Positions 1 through 10,100 of a stretch of DNA of 64,000 bases are shown piece after piece. Origin of the DNA: Poa pratensis (taxonomy: Eukaryota; Streptophyta; Magnoliopsida; Poales; Poaceae); the NCBI GenBank assembly GCA_947311845.1, contig CAMZMU010000117.1, forward strand, positions 73,923,042 to 73,987,041. The letters are read 5' to 3'. Under the pieces are notes generated by a model. That model ran no database searches. It was not told the DNA's origin and saw nothing but the letters and a program-made list of their open reading frames with translations. The position numbers were made by a program, and so were the translations under genes. The number at the start of each line of letters is the position of its first letter. The stretch's first letter is position 1.

Positions 1-9
1 TGGGGATGC

Positions 10-1521
10 TGATACGTTTCAAACGTATCTATAATTTTGATGTTTCATGCTTGTTTTATACCAAATGCTACATGTTTTATTGGCATTGTATATCATTTTT
101 ATGCATTTTCTGAAACTAACCTATTAACAAGATTGCCCAGTGTCAGTTCCTGTTTTCTGCTATCTTTTTGTTCCAGAAAAACTCTTAAGGAAATATTCTC
201 GAAATTGGACGCCAATTTACGTGAATTTATTTTTCACCGGAACGAAGACAGAGACCGAAGGGCCCCTGCAGCAGAGCCCCACAGCCGCCAGACGCCACCT
301 CGGCGCGGCCAAGGGTGGGCCCGCGCCGAGGGGTTGTGTCGTCGCCTCGTCCACCGCCTCGCGTCGCCTCTTCGCCCATAAATCCCCCTGACCTAAAACT
401 CCCGCACGCCGAAGGATTTCTCCCGAAACACACCAGAGCTCCGCCGCCATCGAAACCTAGTTTCGGGGGTCAGAGGTTCCTGTTCCGGCACCCTGCCGGG
501 ACGGGGATCGACCCCCGGAGCCAACTGCATCGACTACGCCGCCTCCACGCCGCCTCCATGATGGTTTGTGATTAGTTCCCCCATGGACTACGGGTTCTAG
601 CTGTAGCTAGTTGGTACTCTCTCCCAAGTTGTTCTATACAATAGTCTCATGAGCTACCGTACATGATTGAGATTCATCTGATGTAATTGGTGTTGTGTTT
701 GTTGGGATCTGATGAATTGTGAAATTATGATCAGTTTGTTCATAATGTTATCATACTTATGTTTTATTTAAGATCTTGCATGCTCTCCGATACATGTGGT
801 TAACCTGATCAAGTAGTTACTTGTATCTCCAAGAGGGAGTATTTATGCTAGATAGTGGGTTCATGTCTCAAGTAACCTGGGCTCGAATGACAGAAACGAC
901 TAATCTTGTGGATGTGCTGTTGCCACTAGGGAGAAAACAACTTTGCTATGTCTACGTGTCATTTGCATTGTTTACATTACACACTTTGCTTATTGCGATA
1001 ATCTGTTGCTTGCACCTTAATACCTGTGGGAGACACGGAAGTTATTTCGCAGGTGGATTATAAGTCATAGATGCAACTAGCAAGCGGTCTATGTATTATG
1101 TTGTAATTCCCAATTAAATACTACAGTGAACTTTATCTTATCATAATATGCATTGTCATGCCCTCACGATTTTATCAATTGTCCAACTGTAATTTGTTCA
1201 CCCAACACATGTTCTTTGTTTGGAGAGTTACCACTAGCAAAGCTGGGAACCCCGGTCCATACACGCCATTAAAAATTGTATCAACTATTTTCTGCGCCAT
1301 TGCCTCCATTGTTAGTTTTGCTGCTGCTACGTTACTATTACTATTGCTCTCAAATTACTGCTGCTTTCACATCACGGTTGTTACTAGTGCTTTCCCAGGT
1401 GTGGTGGAATTGACAACTCCGCTGCTAACTCTTATAAGTATTCTTTGTCTCCCCTTGTGTCGAATCAATAAATTTGGGTTTTAATTCCCTCGAAGACTGT
1501 TACGATCCCCTATATTTATCA
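10..1521 (+). repeat. LTR of Athila-like element (copy 1)
   Basis: The LTR begins TGATACGTTTC directly after a polypurine tract (TGGGGATGC, positions 1-9) and ends in ATCA at 1521. It is therefore a 3' LTR whose internal domain lies left of the window. It aligns along its length with the LTR at 45122-46637 and is nearly identical to the LTR at 54647-56153. It ends about 7 bases shorter than the 45122 LTR because of a small internal deletion just before the terminus. A CATAAAT motif near 379 occupies the place of the TATA box in the related LTRs. Confidence 0.85.
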
Positions 1522-1867
1522 AGGATGCCTGTACAAGAGGAGGTCTTGTTGTGGGGTGCAGAATGGGGCGAAGCTGGACAATAAAGGAGTGGGACATATC
1601 TATTTTTTGTCTATGACAATGGGGTCATTCTCTATAGATTGGTCCTAAATTAGTAGTAGTTATTGCTAACTGATGCAGTAATTCAAATTTTCATTGCGCT
1701 CAGCTAACCCCAATGCTCTAATGCCAGCTCCGTCCCCCCACGGATGATGTTGCAGTCCCTAGCCCGCAGCACGATGTTGTGTGCATTGCACCTCCTGTAG
1801 CGGTTCCTGGCTCAGTTGGGAATTGGGAAAGTCGACACCCAGGAGGACCAGGCCGAGGCAATGCTTA
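1522..1867. other. Unassigned sequence between LTR and DNA transposon
   Basis: About 350 bases with no convincing coding region. It starts with AGGAT, which may be a degenerate target-site duplication of the LTR element. I recognise nothing else here. Confidence 0.5.
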
Positions 1868-3092
1868 GGGCATCTCCAGTTGTTGGACAAACCCAGGATG
1901 AAAAAAGACCTCTTTTTGGACGGCCTGGGGAGGCGCCGGCGCAAAAGAGGATGTTGGGGTTGTGATTTTCCCAGTCGCATCCCACCCCCAAACCCCAAGA
2001 TGATGAATTAAAAAAAACAGATGAAGAAGGAGGCCATCGGGATCCATCTTCCATCTTCCATCTCCAAACTCCAAAACGAATCCATCTTCCATCCTTCGGC
2101 AGCGCCAAAACTTCAGATTCTTCAGAAGAACAGACCGACACAGCAAAAAGAACTCACCGCCACCAGAACGAGGTAGAGATTGAGCGCGAGATAAAAGTAG
2201 CTCCTGACGATGGCCCTCCCGTAGAAGCGCCGGGCAGCCGGCATCCGCACGGCCAGCACGAACACCACCGCTGTCTTGACGATCTTGCCCTGCAGAAAAT
2301 CATAGAGTGCGGATTCAGACGGAGAGGTGCGTGGCCACACAGACCTTCAGGAAGGACTCTGCCGATGCAGCGCGCCATCGAGACGACCGCGAGGGCCAGC
2401 CCCAGAACGCGAGGTGGCCGTGAGGGCCAGCCCCAGAACACGAGGTGCCCGGGCTCTGCGTCGCCGTGGCCGCGCTCCAAGGCCTGGTCCTCCCCGGGCT
2501 CTGCGTCGCCGACGGCGCGCTCCGACTCCGCCCCGGCCGCGAGGGTCCGCCATGGCCGCGAGCCAGGCGCCAGCGTGCGAGGACCGGGCGGCGGCGCGAG
2601 GGACGTGAGGGCCAGCCCCGGCCCCGGCCGCACGAGCTCCTGCCGCGAGGGATGCCCGGCGACGCCGGCGCGAGGAAGAGCGCCGCGACTTCGAGGAGAA
2701 GCGCAAAAAAATGGCGGATCTCCTGGAGGCGGAGCTGGGCGGAGGGGCGGCGGCGCGAGGGCACGGCGGCGGGGGCGAGCACGGCGGTGAGGAGAGACCA
2801 CGGTGGAAGAAAGGGAGAGAGAAAGAAGTGGCCGCACGTGGGGGGTGGATTGGGCAAAAAGAGGAGAGAGAGGGGTTTGAGACACTGACCTGTGGGCCTG
2901 GCGCATGCAATCGCCCCCCAGGCCGAACCCAGCTGCTTGGGTTTGGCCTGGGGGCGCCGGCGCTAATTCGGCGCAAAACGGCGCTATTTGAGGTCCTGGG
3001 GGGCACGACTGGGAGGTTTTTTGCACTTTTTGCTACCGCCGGCGCTAAAAAGGGCTCCTGGGGGGTCCTGGGGGGCATGGCTGGAGATGCCC
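1868..3092 (-). mobile_element. PIF/Harbinger-like element with captured exon
   Basis: A 1225-bp element flanked by the 3-bp target duplication TTA (1865-1867 and 3093-3095). Its terminal inverted repeats are GGGCATCTCCAG and CTGGAGATGCCC, and CGCCGGCG motifs lie inside both ends. No transposase is visible. The interior is very GC-rich, with long spurious open frames on both strands. On the minus strand, 2289-2158 looks like a captured exon: it has a CTGCAG acceptor, 44 open codons and a GTGAGT donor. The TTA duplication supports PIF/Harbinger. The family assignment is inferred, because no transposase is present. Confidence 0.7.
2158..2289 (-). pseudogene. Captured exon, hydrophobic peptide, source unknown
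   Basis: Read on the minus strand, this 132-base segment is exactly 44 codons and open. It is bounded by a canonical acceptor (CTGCAG, 2295-2290) and a full-consensus donor (GTGAGT, 2157-2152). The peptide starts GKIVKTAVVFVLAVR and ends YFYLALNLYLVLVA, giving two hydrophobic stretches around a basic RRFYGR segment. That resembles part of a small membrane protein. I do not recognise the source gene. It sits inside a TIR element with a TTA duplication, so it is probably a transduplicated gene fragment rather than a functional gene. The second copy is at 56787-56918. Confidence 0.5.
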
Positions 3093-3196
3093 TTACACCT
3101 CGTCGTGAGGAGGAGCCTCACTTTTTCATGGAAGGGGGCGCCAGGTTGATCCCGTCGAGGGGGTTTCCTCCACGATAGGATGTTGTGGGTGTCTGT

Positions 3197-3407
3197 CCGA
3201 TGCTCTAGTCGTTTAGAGGAGCCTTCATGCCACACATGTTTTGTTTAGAAAATCACGTGTACCCATGCTATAGTCGTTTAGAGCAGCCTTCATGCCACAC
3301 GTGTTTTTTGTTGTTGAAAAAATCATGTGTGCCGATGCTCTAGTAGTTTAGAGAAGCCTTCACACCATACCACACATGTGTGTGTTTTTGTCGTTGAAAA
3401 AATCATA
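3197..3407. repeat. Three imperfect tandem repeats of 65-75 bp
   Basis: Three units start near 3197, 3262 and 3332. Each begins C-C-(G/C)-ATGCT(C/A)TAGT, contains GTTTAGAG-AGCCTTCA, and ends in a T-rich stretch followed by AAAATCA. They are diverged from one another. The corresponding block in copy 2 is 57826-58036. Confidence 0.75.
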
Positions 3408-4882
3408 CCACGCACGTGGGTACCGTCTCTGAAGGCCACAATAGAAGCTCCCGTGCTGCATTTGTTGTGGGCGAGACTAGCTTGCGCGCGCGAAGCCTCG
3501 CGCGGTTTCCGACCAGCGCATGTGCGCGCAGGTGGGTCCCCCGACATCGACGTGGAGGAGGAAGAAGGTCGCCGCGCCCCCGCCGCCGACGCCGGCCGAA
3601 CCGTCTGCCTCCGCCACCCGCGGCCGGCGGCGCTCCGCGACCGCCTCGCCGCCCCGCCCTGCCCCAATCTCCACCTCCGCCGGTCCGCCGCCGCCCCGGC
3701 CATCCCTCTAAAAGCCCCCGCCACCGAAGCTCGTCGCCGGCGAACCCCACCCCCGCACCCCCCAAGTTAAGTTGCTTGCTCGCCTCCACCGCCTCCGCCG
3801 CGGCCAGCCGCGGCTCCGGCGGCTCCGGCTCGCGCTTGCCCTCAGTCGGGGATCTCCATCGCTCGGCTTCGCCTCGCTCTATCCTCGCTGGCGCCTCCTC
3901 CGACGCAGCTCCCTCGGGTCGCAGCGGCGTCGTCGATCGCCGCCTCGACGCCGGGAAGAGTCGGAGAGAGAGAAATCGGGGAGGCGCGGCGTCGCGGCCC
4001 TAGGTTTCTGTCACCATCGCATTTCGTGTGGGAAAAAAGAGAGAAGGAAGGAAGAGGAAGAAGGCGACGTGGGTGGGACCCACCCACGTCCCACCCACGC
4101 GCTGCGCGTGCATGAGACCGAGCAACCGCTCGCGCGGTCGACAGATAGCCATCTCGATTTGTTGTCCACTTTGGACCAGGCCCAGTACGTCATCAGTACT
4201 TTGTAGGATGCATGTGCCCCTTGTTTGTCGTGGCCAGTGGGCGCAAATCCTATACACTGCCTTAAGCGACGTGGAACGCTCGCTCCGCTTGCCCTGCCCA
4301 TTTTTATCTCGCAGTAGGTTCGCTCGTTTACTCGAGGTCTCGAGCGCTGCTCCGAGCAGTTTTTCTTTTCCGGTTTTTATGTTTTCGGTATTCTGTTGGT
4401 TTTTCATTTTTGTTTTTTCTTCTTTTACTTATTTCCTGTTATGTTCTACAAATTTCCTTTTACTTGTTTACCTGTTTCTCTTTTTTCTGTTTTTCTTCCT
4501 TTTTTGGTTTTTTCTTTCATTTCGGTTCTTTTCTACACGGTTGAAAAGTTAATGACGAGGTTTTAATTTTATGGACTAAAAAATTACGTTAATGATTTAA
4601 AAAGTTTATGAGGTTTAAAAAATATATTCCTTTGTTTGGATAGTAAAGGGACTAGATCTCTTACGAATCGATCGTCGGGACATATGAGAGAGAAAGGAGG
4701 GAGGAGGACGAGAGAGGGTCGGGCTTTGTTTGCCTCGCCCCAAATAAACGTATGGGGATGATATAGGGATGCCATGAGAGTTGCAAGACCTCGCCCCCAC
4801 GAAAGACGGATTTGATCTGGACGGGGTTTGGATGCTGCGGGGATTTATAGATCTTAATAGAATCTTTCCCGCTTAGTAAATA
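3408..4882. other. GC-rich then T-rich non-genic sequence
   Basis: 3480-4010 is a GC-rich, CpG-rich tract with overlapping open frames on both strands rich in Arg, Pro and Ala. These look like composition artefacts, not genes. 4370-4550 is strongly T-rich on the plus strand. I find no recognisable domain, and a decayed transposon or promoter-derived fragment is possible. Confidence 0.4.
4066..4090. repeat. 25-bp palindrome with ACGT cores
   Basis: Perfect 12-base arms (GACGTGGGTGGG and its complement) are separated by a single A. Each arm holds an ACGTGG core like those bound by plant bZIP factors. Whether it is functional here is unknown, since no gene starts close by. Confidence 0.6.
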
Positions 4883-5005
4883 CTCTCTCCGTTCTAAATT
4901 AGATAACTTTCATTTGTTCAAATATGGATGTATCCATACTTGTAACATGTCTAGATACATTCACATGAGGGCAAATGAAAGTCATCATATTTGGAACGGA
5001 GAGAG
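4883..5005. mobile_element. Stowaway MITE
   Basis: A 123-bp element with inverted ends CTCTCTCCGTTC and GAACGGAGAGAG, flanked by TA on both sides (4881-4882 and 5006-5007). The long inner complementarity (AACTTTCATTTG against CAAATGAAAGTC) would let it fold into a hairpin. Copy 2 lies at 59510-59632. Confidence 0.9.
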
Positions 5006-5416
5006 TAATAACCAAAATCTTCATTTCATTTATGACGCCAATAAAATGGGCAAATTTAAAGGATCAGCCTAAACCCACACATGAGTCATGTGAGTCATGC
5101 GGAAACTCGTACGTGTCAGCCTACGGGGATACATACATCTCCTTGCAAGTCCGCTGATGAACTATACATTAAAGCCTGCAAAATTGTTGAACGACATGTG
5201 TCCATCGATCGACTCAGTCTATGTAGCCGGCAATCAGCCAAAATGGAAATATGGAATACACCTACGTACCAGCTGCGACTTGCATCACGTTGTACGTACT
5301 ACACTGAAATCTCTTCAAGGTGATTCAACAAGGGTCCCCAACAAACAAATTCAACAACTCAGCATAGAAATTGGTACCGCAATTCGCACACCACGACATT
5401 GACCAAACAAAACAAA

Positions 5417-5485
5417 TAAGTGTCTTAGCTGTCTAGATATATCCACTTTTGGTCAAATCTAAGACACTTATTTTGGAACGGAGGG
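5417..5485. mobile_element. Truncated Stowaway MITE
   Basis: The inner inverted repeat TAAGTGTCTTAG / CTAAGACACTTA is followed by the Stowaway end TTTTGGAACGGAGGG. The left terminal CTCC...CCGTTC end is missing. Confidence 0.7.
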
Positions 5486-6807
5486 TTTCATGTCTAGATA
5501 CATACTTTTGGCCAATTTTCTTTTTTAAAGATCTAGCAATTACTGGCTTTCGATGTATTAGTAGAGGGAAACTCGGATACAATTGTACATGGGTGTCGCC
5601 CTGGACGAAATTACGTCCGGAGGCGAACATAAAAAAGAAAAGAAAAGCAAAATTCGGAGCGATGAGCTAGCCACCCTAGTGACACTGTATCGTCACCCCT
5701 GCGAAGCACAACCACAACCCCGCCTCCTAGGGCTATGGATGCCGCGCTTTTCGAGGCCGCCGCCTCGGCGCACAACCACCGTCTGGGGCCGCCGCCCCGG
5801 CTTTCACTACCCAGACCACAAAGCCACCCATCATGGCCGCCGCGAACCTTAAGCACATCGAGAATTAAGAGAATTCCAAGGCGACGCCCCCAAGAAGGTA
5901 ACGACGTGAACGCCGCCGCCACCCGCTCCAGAGGAGCTAAGGTTTTCACCCGGAGAGACTTAAGCCACTCACGTCGGTAGAGGATTGCAGCTTCCGAACG
6001 ACGCATTCAAGAAGGAGAACGACGTCCTAGGGCGCCGTCGCCGTCGGCACCTAAGTGCGAGGCTTTCACCTGAAGCGCAACCTCGACCGCCAAGCTCTAG
6101 GGCCTGGGCTAGGGAGCGGCAAGCCATGCGGCGTGTCTTTGTCGTCGACCACCGAGTCCAACCACATGCCGCGGGGGTCGCAACACCTCATGCCAGCGAC
6201 GACCGCGCCATGTCGGCGGGAGGCTAGAGCTGCCCCTCCCGCCCGCCGTGTCCCGGCACCACCGTGAGGAGAGCAGTACGACTCCCCACCGGCCGACGCC
6301 TAGGCCCAGCTGGCCATAGCGCCGACGAGATCTGCCGATGCGCCTCGAAGATCCGGCCGAGGCACTAGCCGTGCAGCCACCACGACCGTCGCCCTCGCCG
6401 GAGATAATTCGAGGCCGCCGCCCCGGCGTCCTTCACCGCCGCCTGCAGCTCGCCGTCCAGGGCGACGCGCCGCACCAGCCGAAGACCCCCGCGCGCGAGG
6501 GAGAGTAGCCCACCGCCGCCGACCACCCCCGGTCTTTTCCTGGCAGCGGTCATTGCTTGGCGACGGCGAGGAGGACGCGGCGGGAGGGGACGGTTAGGCG
6601 CAAGGTGTTGGGCTCGTCCGGGTCGCCAATCCTGCCTTTCGATCAAGCAATCCTTCCGAGAAATCCGATTTAGCGCTGGAGGGCCGTACCTCTATTTACG
6701 ATAATTGCTTTAGGAGCAGGTGACATTGTTCTTATTTATCTAGAGCACAGCCGGGCGGAAGACTTGAAAGGAAGACGCGATCTCCTTCCTTTTTTTTCAA
6801 ATTGCGG
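5486..6807. other. GC-rich intergenic stretch, no gene recognised
   Basis: 5690-6640 is GC-rich and holds several short open frames on both strands with Arg/Pro/Ala-rich composition and no domain I recognise. Repeated fragments such as GGCTTTCACC / GGTTTTCACC suggest a decayed repeat. Indels between the two copies of this region change its open frames, which argues against coding. Confidence 0.4.
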
Positions 6808-6844
6808 CCAAATCTAAGACACTTATTTTGGAACGGAGCGAGTA
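6808..6844. mobile_element. Stowaway MITE end fragment
   Basis: The fragment CCAAATCTAAGACACTTA followed by TTTTGGAACGGAGCGAGTA matches the right half of the element at 5417-5485. No left half is present. Confidence 0.65.
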
Positions 6845-7109
6845 TATAGATCAAGTCGTCTCGTATGATCTCATCTGTTAACCCAGCTCGATTTTAAATG
6901 GTAAAATAGATTGATCATTTGTGTATATTGGTTTCAATCAAATTCTATGTGAACATAAACCTGGACACGTGGGCGTGTAGTTGCAAAAAGCTGCAAGCTA
7001 CTCTAGCTACATAAATGCACAGAGCCAGCCAGTCATGCGCTCATGCCCATGCAATGTTAGATAAGCTCACAAGACAAAGAAAAGTGAGACTAATACATAC
7101 ATACCGTGT

Positions 7110-7119
7110 CTATATAGTA
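7110..7119 (+). promoter_or_regulatory. Candidate TATA box of the class V gene
   Basis: CTATATAGTA lies about 77 bases upstream of the ATG at 7196, followed by a short purine/CATC-rich leader. Spacing and composition fit a plant TATA box with a leader of roughly 50 bases, but no transcript evidence is available here. Confidence 0.45.
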
Positions 7120-7195
7120 ACATACGCGCCTTTGATCGATCGATCGAAAATAATTCGTACGCACTGCAAGCAAGCAAGCAACTTAATTATCCATC

Positions 7196-10100
7196 ATGCC
7201 ATCGCTTCGAGCGGCCATGGCGGACGACACCGGCGGCCACGGTGAGGCACCGTCGACGACAGGCAGTGATAAGGAGAAGTCGACGGCGGCAGCGGCGACC
7301 CTGCTGAGCCTGCTGCGCGCCAAGTCGGAGCGGAGCGCCGAGGCGGAGGCGAAGGTGGAGTGGGTGCGGTCGGAGGTCGTGGGCCGGGACGCCGAGTTCG
7401 ACACGCCGTTCGGCCGCCGCGCCCTCGTCTACGCCGACCACACCGCCTCCGGCCGCAGTCTCCTCTACATCGAGGACTACATCCTCAGACAAGTCCTCCC
7501 CTTCTACGGTCAGCTCCATCAGCAGCACCAATACTACAGTAGTTTGCATGTATGCTGGATCGAACATGCAGGGGATACTATACTGACACGTACGAACGAT
7601 CGACGTGCGTCTGTGTTATGTGTATACAGGGAACACGCACACGGAGGACAGCCATGTGGGGAGCAAGACGACGAGGATGGTGAGGATGGCGGTGAGCTAC
7701 ATCAAGCGGTGCATGGGCGCCGGCGCCGACGACGCGCTGCTCTTCTGCGGGTCCGGCGCCACGGCGGCGGTGAAGCGGCTGCAGGAGACGATGGGGGTGG
7801 CGGTGCCGCCTCTTCTGCGGGCGCAGGTGCTCGCGCAAATGCGCGCGGAGGAGCGGTGGGTTGTCTTCGTGGGGTCCTACGAGCACCACTCTAACCTGCT
7901 GTCGTGGCGGCAGAGCCTGGCCGACGTCGTGGAGGTCGGCGCCGGCGACGATGGGCTCGTTGATCTCGCCGCGCTCCGGCGCGCGCTGGCCGCGCCCGAG
8001 AACGCGAACCGGCCCATGCTGGGCTCCTTCTCGGCTTGCAGCAACGTCACCGGCGTCATCACCGACACCCGCGCGGTCGCGCGCGTCCTGCACCAGCACG
8101 GCGCCTTCGCCTGCTTTGACTTCGCCGCGAGGTACGAACGTCAACCTAATCCTCATGAATATTGCGTAGCAATGCCATGATCGACGGAACATCCTACGCT
8201 TGTTGAGTTGTTTTTTTTGGATTATCATTAGTTGGAAATGATTAGGTTTAGGTAAGGGTTTTGAGTTGTGAGACGTATAGTAAAGAGAAAAACCAAAGTC
8301 ACGAGAGCTGCATTGGGCAATCAAAGTGAGAGCGTACATATCTCCTTAGATTGGGAATTAACTATCATCTCTCAGTCGATTATACAAATTTGTTCATACA
8401 AATCTAAAAATTCTTCACCGTGTTATAGAAAAAATTTCAACTTGTAAAAAAGAAAGTATTCCCAGTCAACCAAGAATTAGCTAATTCTCAACAGCTTTAC
8501 AAATATGTTCATGCAAATTTTAAAAACTCACCCTGATGCAATAATTTCCTCGTCTAGTGTAAAAGGTTGTTGTTTTTGGGCTCGGAATTCAAAAGAAAAT
8601 TTAGCACGAATCTCACAGTTAGATTAACATTCCTTGGTATCGACTAAGATTTAACTAATACTTGATGACTGAGAATTAGCAAATCCAATCAAATTTACTA
8701 GCAAATCCAATCAAATTATCAAACCACATTTGGATGGAGCATTTGAGGTTGCTGAGAAAGAGTGGGTCCTAAAAATATGTGTACATGTCCACTAATAATA
8801 CCACCCTCAGTAAAGCTACCAGTTTAAATAACTCCCTTAACACCAATAAACCCCAAACCTATTGAAATACATCCTAGCTCAGAAAACGTTGAAGGTAGCA
8901 ATTTTTTAGACATAATAGCTGATGTGTCATCCTGGTTGGTGTAATATTATTTTCTAACATGGTACCAGTGTGAAAGTATCAACGAATGTACATTGGTTGA
9001 GAAGATGACATTTTCTTGTCCCTCCCCATCATCTAATGACAATGGTACCAACTATTTCTTTGTTTTATCAGTATAGTAATTAATACTTGCATATAAAATA
9101 TGTGATTAAGAGATGGTATCTAGTACAATATAGAAAGCTATCTTGTATTAAATACTTGATAAAATTCCGCACAACAAAAAGGCTGATGTCACTCTCTAGT
9201 CTCTATTGTATATCTCCTTCCACTAGAGAGGTGTGATGCCTCATGACCGTCTTTGTCTAACCTTATCGAGCGCGGTGCAAATAGTTCTCTTGTCTTTCCA
9301 ATTCATATGTTTGATTGTGCAATTTTTGTAGTGTGTGGAAGCATCTAGATGAAATCGTGTGTTGAAGCCAGATCAACAAAAACACAAATTATACCACCCA
9401 AGAAAATGGAACATGAATGATTGGTTTTGAGAATTTTGAGGGTAAAGCAAATGCTTATGAGGTTCTTGAAATGCAAATATAAACACAACAAATGAACAAA
9501 AAATGCACAAGTCCCACAAAGAAAAAACCACAAATCACAAATGAGGCAAAGAAAAGGAAAAAAACCTTGAAGCGTTCGAAAAGCTGCAAGTGCAAAGATC
9601 CATGGCTTCAGTTTGACCTACTACGGTTCTGTAAATCCACGGTGTTGTCTTGGTCAGAACTGAAGATTAGATAAATACATGAAAGATTGCAAATTTCAAC
9701 AGAAAACCTACCATGACACATGCAAGCGCGTTTCTCGGTCAGATTATCCACCGCTGCTCTTTGACATCTCAAGCTGGAGAATTTTGTTCATGGCGACACT
9801 CCACCTGCATGCTGCCATGTCGGCCAATTAATATAGCAGCATATGCTGCATGTTACTCGCCAATTTGACTTTGTTGATGCGGTTACTTGTGTCAAGCAAT
9901 GGTACGCCAAGTCGGCCAAGACGATGCACTATACAGGCAAACATTGACCTGAGAACGCACCGCACACATTTAATAAAAGTACAAGTAGAAATGTTTAAGT
10001 CCTTGTTGAATGTTGTTCTTGTTTTTCTCCGGTCACTCTCGTGATGGAAGTATAGTTTAATTAGCTCGTTCAACGTATCCCTCTCTAGTAAATTGAAGAA

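Larger units (their letters stand above)
1..9389. repeat. Large duplicated block, copy 1
   Basis: This block is collinear with 54638-64000 over its whole length. Position 1 matches 54638 and position 9389 matches 64000, so copy 1 is about 26 bases longer. The differences seen by reading are mainly one-base losses or gains in short runs (for example near 164, 321, 3065, 7220 and 7788), two 3-base indels, and very few substitutions (one near 1130). Neither limit of the duplication is visible, because copy 1 is cut by the window start and copy 2 by the window end. It may be a real segmental duplication, but the indel-dominated pattern fits a false duplication better. Confidence 0.97.

Noticed and set aside
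2154..4003. Long overlapping open frames on both strands in GC-rich DNA
   Set aside because: Composition is Arg/Pro/Ala-rich with no domain, frames overlap on both strands, and they lie in a DNA transposon or CpG-rich tract. They are expected by chance in such sequence.
5583..6646. Possible gene in the GC-rich stretch upstream of the class V gene
   Set aside because: Only short frames without recognisable domains, and their phase changes between the two nearly identical copies.
7137..7150. GATCGATCGATCGA repeat as a regulatory element
   Set aside because: A short simple repeat in the 5' leader, common in grass leaders, with no supporting evidence.
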